Shown here piece by piece: positions 61,788-64,000 of a DNA stretch of 64,000 bases (within the stretch, counting starts at the first letter, position 1; each line of letters starts with the position of its first letter). Position numbers and translations under genes: made by a program. The DNA is taken from assembly GCF_000416985.1 (NCBI RefSeq), contig NZ_ATDL01000022.1, positions 434,001-498,000 of the forward strand, in the 5' to 3' direction. A model generated the notes under the pieces. It saw only the letters and a program-made list of their open reading frames with translations, searched no databases and was not told where the DNA came from. Source of the DNA: Sphingobacterium paucimobilis HER1398. GTDB taxonomy: Bacteria; Bacteroidota; Bacteroidia; Sphingobacteriales; Sphingobacteriaceae.

Positions 61788-62675
61788 TTAACCTTTAGCG
61801 TAAATCGTACCCTTTGCGGCCTCCAATGTATTCTTCAGGAGTCCAACAATGGTCATCAGACCTACGCCCCCCGGTACCGGAGTGATCCATGATGCTTTTG
61901 GTGCGACATTATCAAAATCCACATCACCGTACAACTTAAATCCCGATTTAGTTTCGGTAGAGTTTTCTCTATTAATACCCACATCTATGACAATCGCTCC
62001 TTCTTTCACCATATCCGCTGTCACAAAATTCTTCTTACCAATAGCAGCGACAACGATGTCTCCACGCAACACTTCTGTTTTGAGATCTTTCGTTCTACTA
62101 TGTGTCAATGTCACGGTACAATTTCCAGGGTTACTGTTTCTCGCCAATAAAATACTCATGGGAGAGCCGACAATATTACTGCGTCCTACGACTACAGCAT
62201 GTTTTCCAGCAGTATCAATACCATAATGTGCCAGCATCAACATAATACCATATGGTGTCGCCGGAATGAAACAAGGCAGATTGCGCTGCATACGGCCCAA
62301 GTTTATTGGGTGAAAACCATCTACATCTTTTCTGTGATCGATAGCTTCTGTCACTTTATCCGGATCAATATGAGCTGGCAACGGCAATTGCACGATCAAT
62401 CCATCGATATTAGGGTCTTTGTTTATTTCTTGAATCTTAGCAATCAGTTCTGCTTCAGAAACCTCTACATCGTACCGTATATTAGTAGACTCAAACCCCA
62501 CCAACTCACAGTTTCTCATCTTGCTCGCCACGTAAGTTTCACTACCTCCATCATTTCCTACCAAAATAGCAACAAGGTGAGGTTTTCTTCCTGCAGCAGC
62601 AGTAAAAGCTGCAGCTTCGACTTTTATATCTTCTTTAATCTTTGCAGATACTTCTTTACCGTCTAGTATATTCAT
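61788..62675 (-). CDS. folD: FolD: methylenetetrahydrofolate dehydrogenase/cyclohydrolase
   Basis: 295 aa, standard size. It interconverts methylene-, methenyl- and formyl-tetrahydrofolate with NADP. Motifs: ETYVASKMRNCE with the catalytic Lys, IDGLIVQLPLPAH, DVDGFHPINLGRM, VVVGRSNIVGSPMSILLARN for NADP, and the closing TPVPGGVGLMTI. One-carbon units feed purine, thymidylate and, through methylenetetrahydrofolate, PanB elsewhere in this window. It lies 56 nt downstream of lepA on the same strand. Confidence 0.96.
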   Translation of the reverse strand: MNILDGKEVSAKIKEDIKVEAAAFTAAAGRKPHLVAILVGNDGGSETYVASKMRNCELVGFESTNIRYDVEVSEAELIAKIQEINKDPNIDGLIVQLPLPAHIDPDKVTEAIDHRKDVDGFHPINLGRMQRNLPCFIPATPYGIMLMLAHYGIDTAGKHAVVVGRSNIVGSPMSILLARNSNPGNCTVTLTHSRTKDLKTEVLRGDIVVAAIGKKNFVTADMVKEGAIVIDVGINRENSTETKSGFKLYGDVDFDNVAPKASWITPVPGGVGLMTIVGLLKNTLEAAKGTIYAKG

Positions 62676-62731
62676 AGTTTTTAGTATTCACTAGTTAGCA
62701 GTTAGCCACTTTCTTAACTTTATAACTCTTT

Positions 62732-64000
62732 TTAGTCTAATTTTAACACCGCCATAAACGCCGATTGAGGAATTTCAACATTTCCTACCTGACGCATACG
62801 CTTTTTACCTTTTTTCTGTTTTTCCAATAATTTACGCTTACGGGAGATATCACCTCCGTAACACTTCGCTGTCACATCTTTACGCAAAGCGGAGATTGTT
62901 TCACGCGCAATGATCTTAGCGCCTATAGAAGCCTGGATACGAATTTCGAATTGCTGTCTAGGCAACAGTTCCTTCAACTTCTCACATATTTTCTTTCCGA
63001 AGTCGTAAGCATTGCTTCGGTGAATAAGCGATGACAGCGCATCTACCGGTTCATCATTCAGACGTATATCCAATTTGACCAAGTCGGATTGGCGATATCC
63101 GATCTGATGGTAATCAAAGGAAGCATATCCCTTCGAAATTGTCTTCAGCTTATCATAAAAGTCAAATACAATCTCACCCATCGGCATCTCAAACACCAAC
63201 TCTACACGATCCGACGTGAGGTAAGACTGATTGATGATCGTTCCTCTTTTCTGAATACAAAGAGACATCACAGGGCCTACAAATTCAGCTTTGGTAATAA
63301 TATTAGCTTTGATATAAGGTTCTTCAATAAAGTCCAATTTACTTGGATCAGGCAAATCAGATGGGTTGTGAACCACAATTTCCTCTTTATCCTTACTTAA
63401 GAAAGCACGGTACGACACGTTGGGCACGGTAGTAATTACCGTCATATCAAATTCCCGTTCGAGACGTTCTTGGATGATTTCCATGTGGAGCATTCCCAAG
63501 AATCCACAACGGAATCCAAATCCTAAAGCTGCAGAAGATTCTGGTTCGAATACTAAGGAAGCATCATTCAACTGCAGACGGTGCATAGACTCACGCAACT
63601 CTTCATAATCCTCCGTATCGACTGGATATATACCTGCGAAGACCATCGGCTTCACCTCTTCAAATCCTTTGATCGCTTCAGCACAAGGGCGCTCTTTATG
63701 CGTAATCGTATCCCCCACTTTCACCTCACGGGCTTCTTTAATCCCCGATATGATATAGCCTACATCTCCGGTCTTGATCACGTTTTTAGCAACCTGATTC
63801 AGCTTCAACGTACCAATTTCATCGGCATAATACTCTTTACCTGTTGCGACGAACTTAACCTTATCTCCCTTCTTTATCTCTCCATTTTCAACTTTAAAGT
63901 ACGCCATAATCCCCCTAAAGGAGTTAAATACCGAGTCAAAAATCAATGCCTGTAGCGGTGCATCTGGATCACCTACCGGTGCCGGCACACGTTCTACGAT
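62732..64000 (-). CDS. lepA: Elongation factor 4 (LepA), C-terminal two thirds (5' end outside window)
   Basis: The frame is open to the right edge, beginning IVERVPAPVGDPDAPLQA, the end of the GTPase domain region, so the GTP-binding motifs lie outside. Visible parts are domain II (IFDSVFNSFRGIMAYFKV), domain III, the EF-G-like domain (FGFRCGFLGMLHMEIIQERLERE) and the LepA-specific C-terminal domain (KCYGGDISRKRKLLEKQKKGKKRM). LepA is a ribosomal GTPase affecting back-translocation or initiation. 423 codons are seen of about 595 expected. Confidence 0.95.
   Translation of the reverse strand: MVERVPAPVGDPDAPLQALIFDSVFNSFRGIMAYFKVENGEIKKGDKVKFVATGKEYYADEIGTLKLNQVAKNVIKTGDVGYIISGIKEAREVKVGDTITHKERPCAEAIKGFEEVKPMVFAGIYPVDTEDYEELRESMHRLQLNDASLVFEPESSAALGFGFRCGFLGMLHMEIIQERLEREFDMTVITTVPNVSYRAFLSKDKEEIVVHNPSDLPDPSKLDFIEEPYIKANIITKAEFVGPVMSLCIQKRGTIINQSYLTSDRVELVFEMPMGEIVFDFYDKLKTISKGYASFDYHQIGYRQSDLVKLDIRLNDEPVDALSSLIHRSNAYDFGKKICEKLKELLPRQQFEIRIQASIGAKIIARETISALRKDVTAKCYGGDISRKRKLLEKQKKGKKRMRQVGNVEIPQSAFMAVLKLD

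Overview
The window looks like chromosomal DNA of a Bacteroidota bacterium, most probably a member of the Sphingobacteriaceae close to Sphingobacterium. The reasons are a SusC/SusD pair with an ECF sigma factor and FecR anti-sigma factor, an Oar-like TonB receptor, GH92 and GH63 glycosidases, many lipoproteins, and the repeated occurrence of the Bacteroidota -7 promoter element TAnnTTTG just upstream of genes that lack a clear Shine-Dalgarno sequence. The genus is an inference. Both window ends cut through genes: a siroheme sulfite/nitrite reductase on the left and lepA on the right.

Layout. 1-5.5 kb: the partial siroheme reductase (minus) diverges from a pstSCAB phosphate transporter operon (plus), which ends at a strong terminator. 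5.6-9.3 kb: a minus-strand rluA-type/tlpA-type/pyrF operon, then panB and a small membrane protein on plus. 9.3-12.7 kb: an intergenic array of five decamers, two different L,D-transpeptidase-fold (YkuD) proteins and a patatin-like lipase. 12.7-19.8 kb: minus-strand amidohydrolase, GH92 alpha-mannosidase, quinone oxidoreductase and a large outer-membrane beta-barrel protein. 19.9-22.4 kb: ferritin, a small Cys-containing protein, hpf and a XerC/D-type recombinase. 22.5-28.9 kb: a copper-type P-ATPase with three metal-binding repeats, a DUF72 protein, a small palindromic insertion-like element, a VOC/glyoxalase-family gene broken by an in-frame TAG, a methyltransferase and a HAD phosphatase.

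29-37.6 kb: an envelope-protein operon (lipoprotein plus two large exported or membrane-anchored proteins of unknown role), a 5'-nucleotidase split into two genes in reversed order, an MFS transporter overlapping recR tail to tail, and a LOG-family protein. 37.6-43.7 kb: an Oar-like TonB receptor, an MgtC family membrane protein, an unknown lipoprotein and an exported superoxide dismutase. 43.7-53.2 kb: a polysaccharide-utilisation-like locus read on minus (ECF sigma, FecR, SusC with STN domain, SusD, two halves of a LysO-type transporter, GH63 glycosidase). 53.2-60.5 kb: a compact six-gene minus-strand phosphorelay operon with CheB and CheR domains but no chemotaxis partners. 60.6-64 kb: a GreA/GreB-like protein, a repeat-rich lipoprotein, folD and partial lepA.

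Most of the window is ordinary chromosomal content. The parts most worth a second look are the CheB/CheR phosphorelay operon, the PUL that contains a split LysO transporter, the palindromic element with 11-bp flanking repeats beside the broken VOC gene, the decamer array at 9436-9485, and the perfect inverted repeat in front of the DUF72 gene. I saw no tRNA, rRNA, CRISPR array, prophage or complete insertion sequence.
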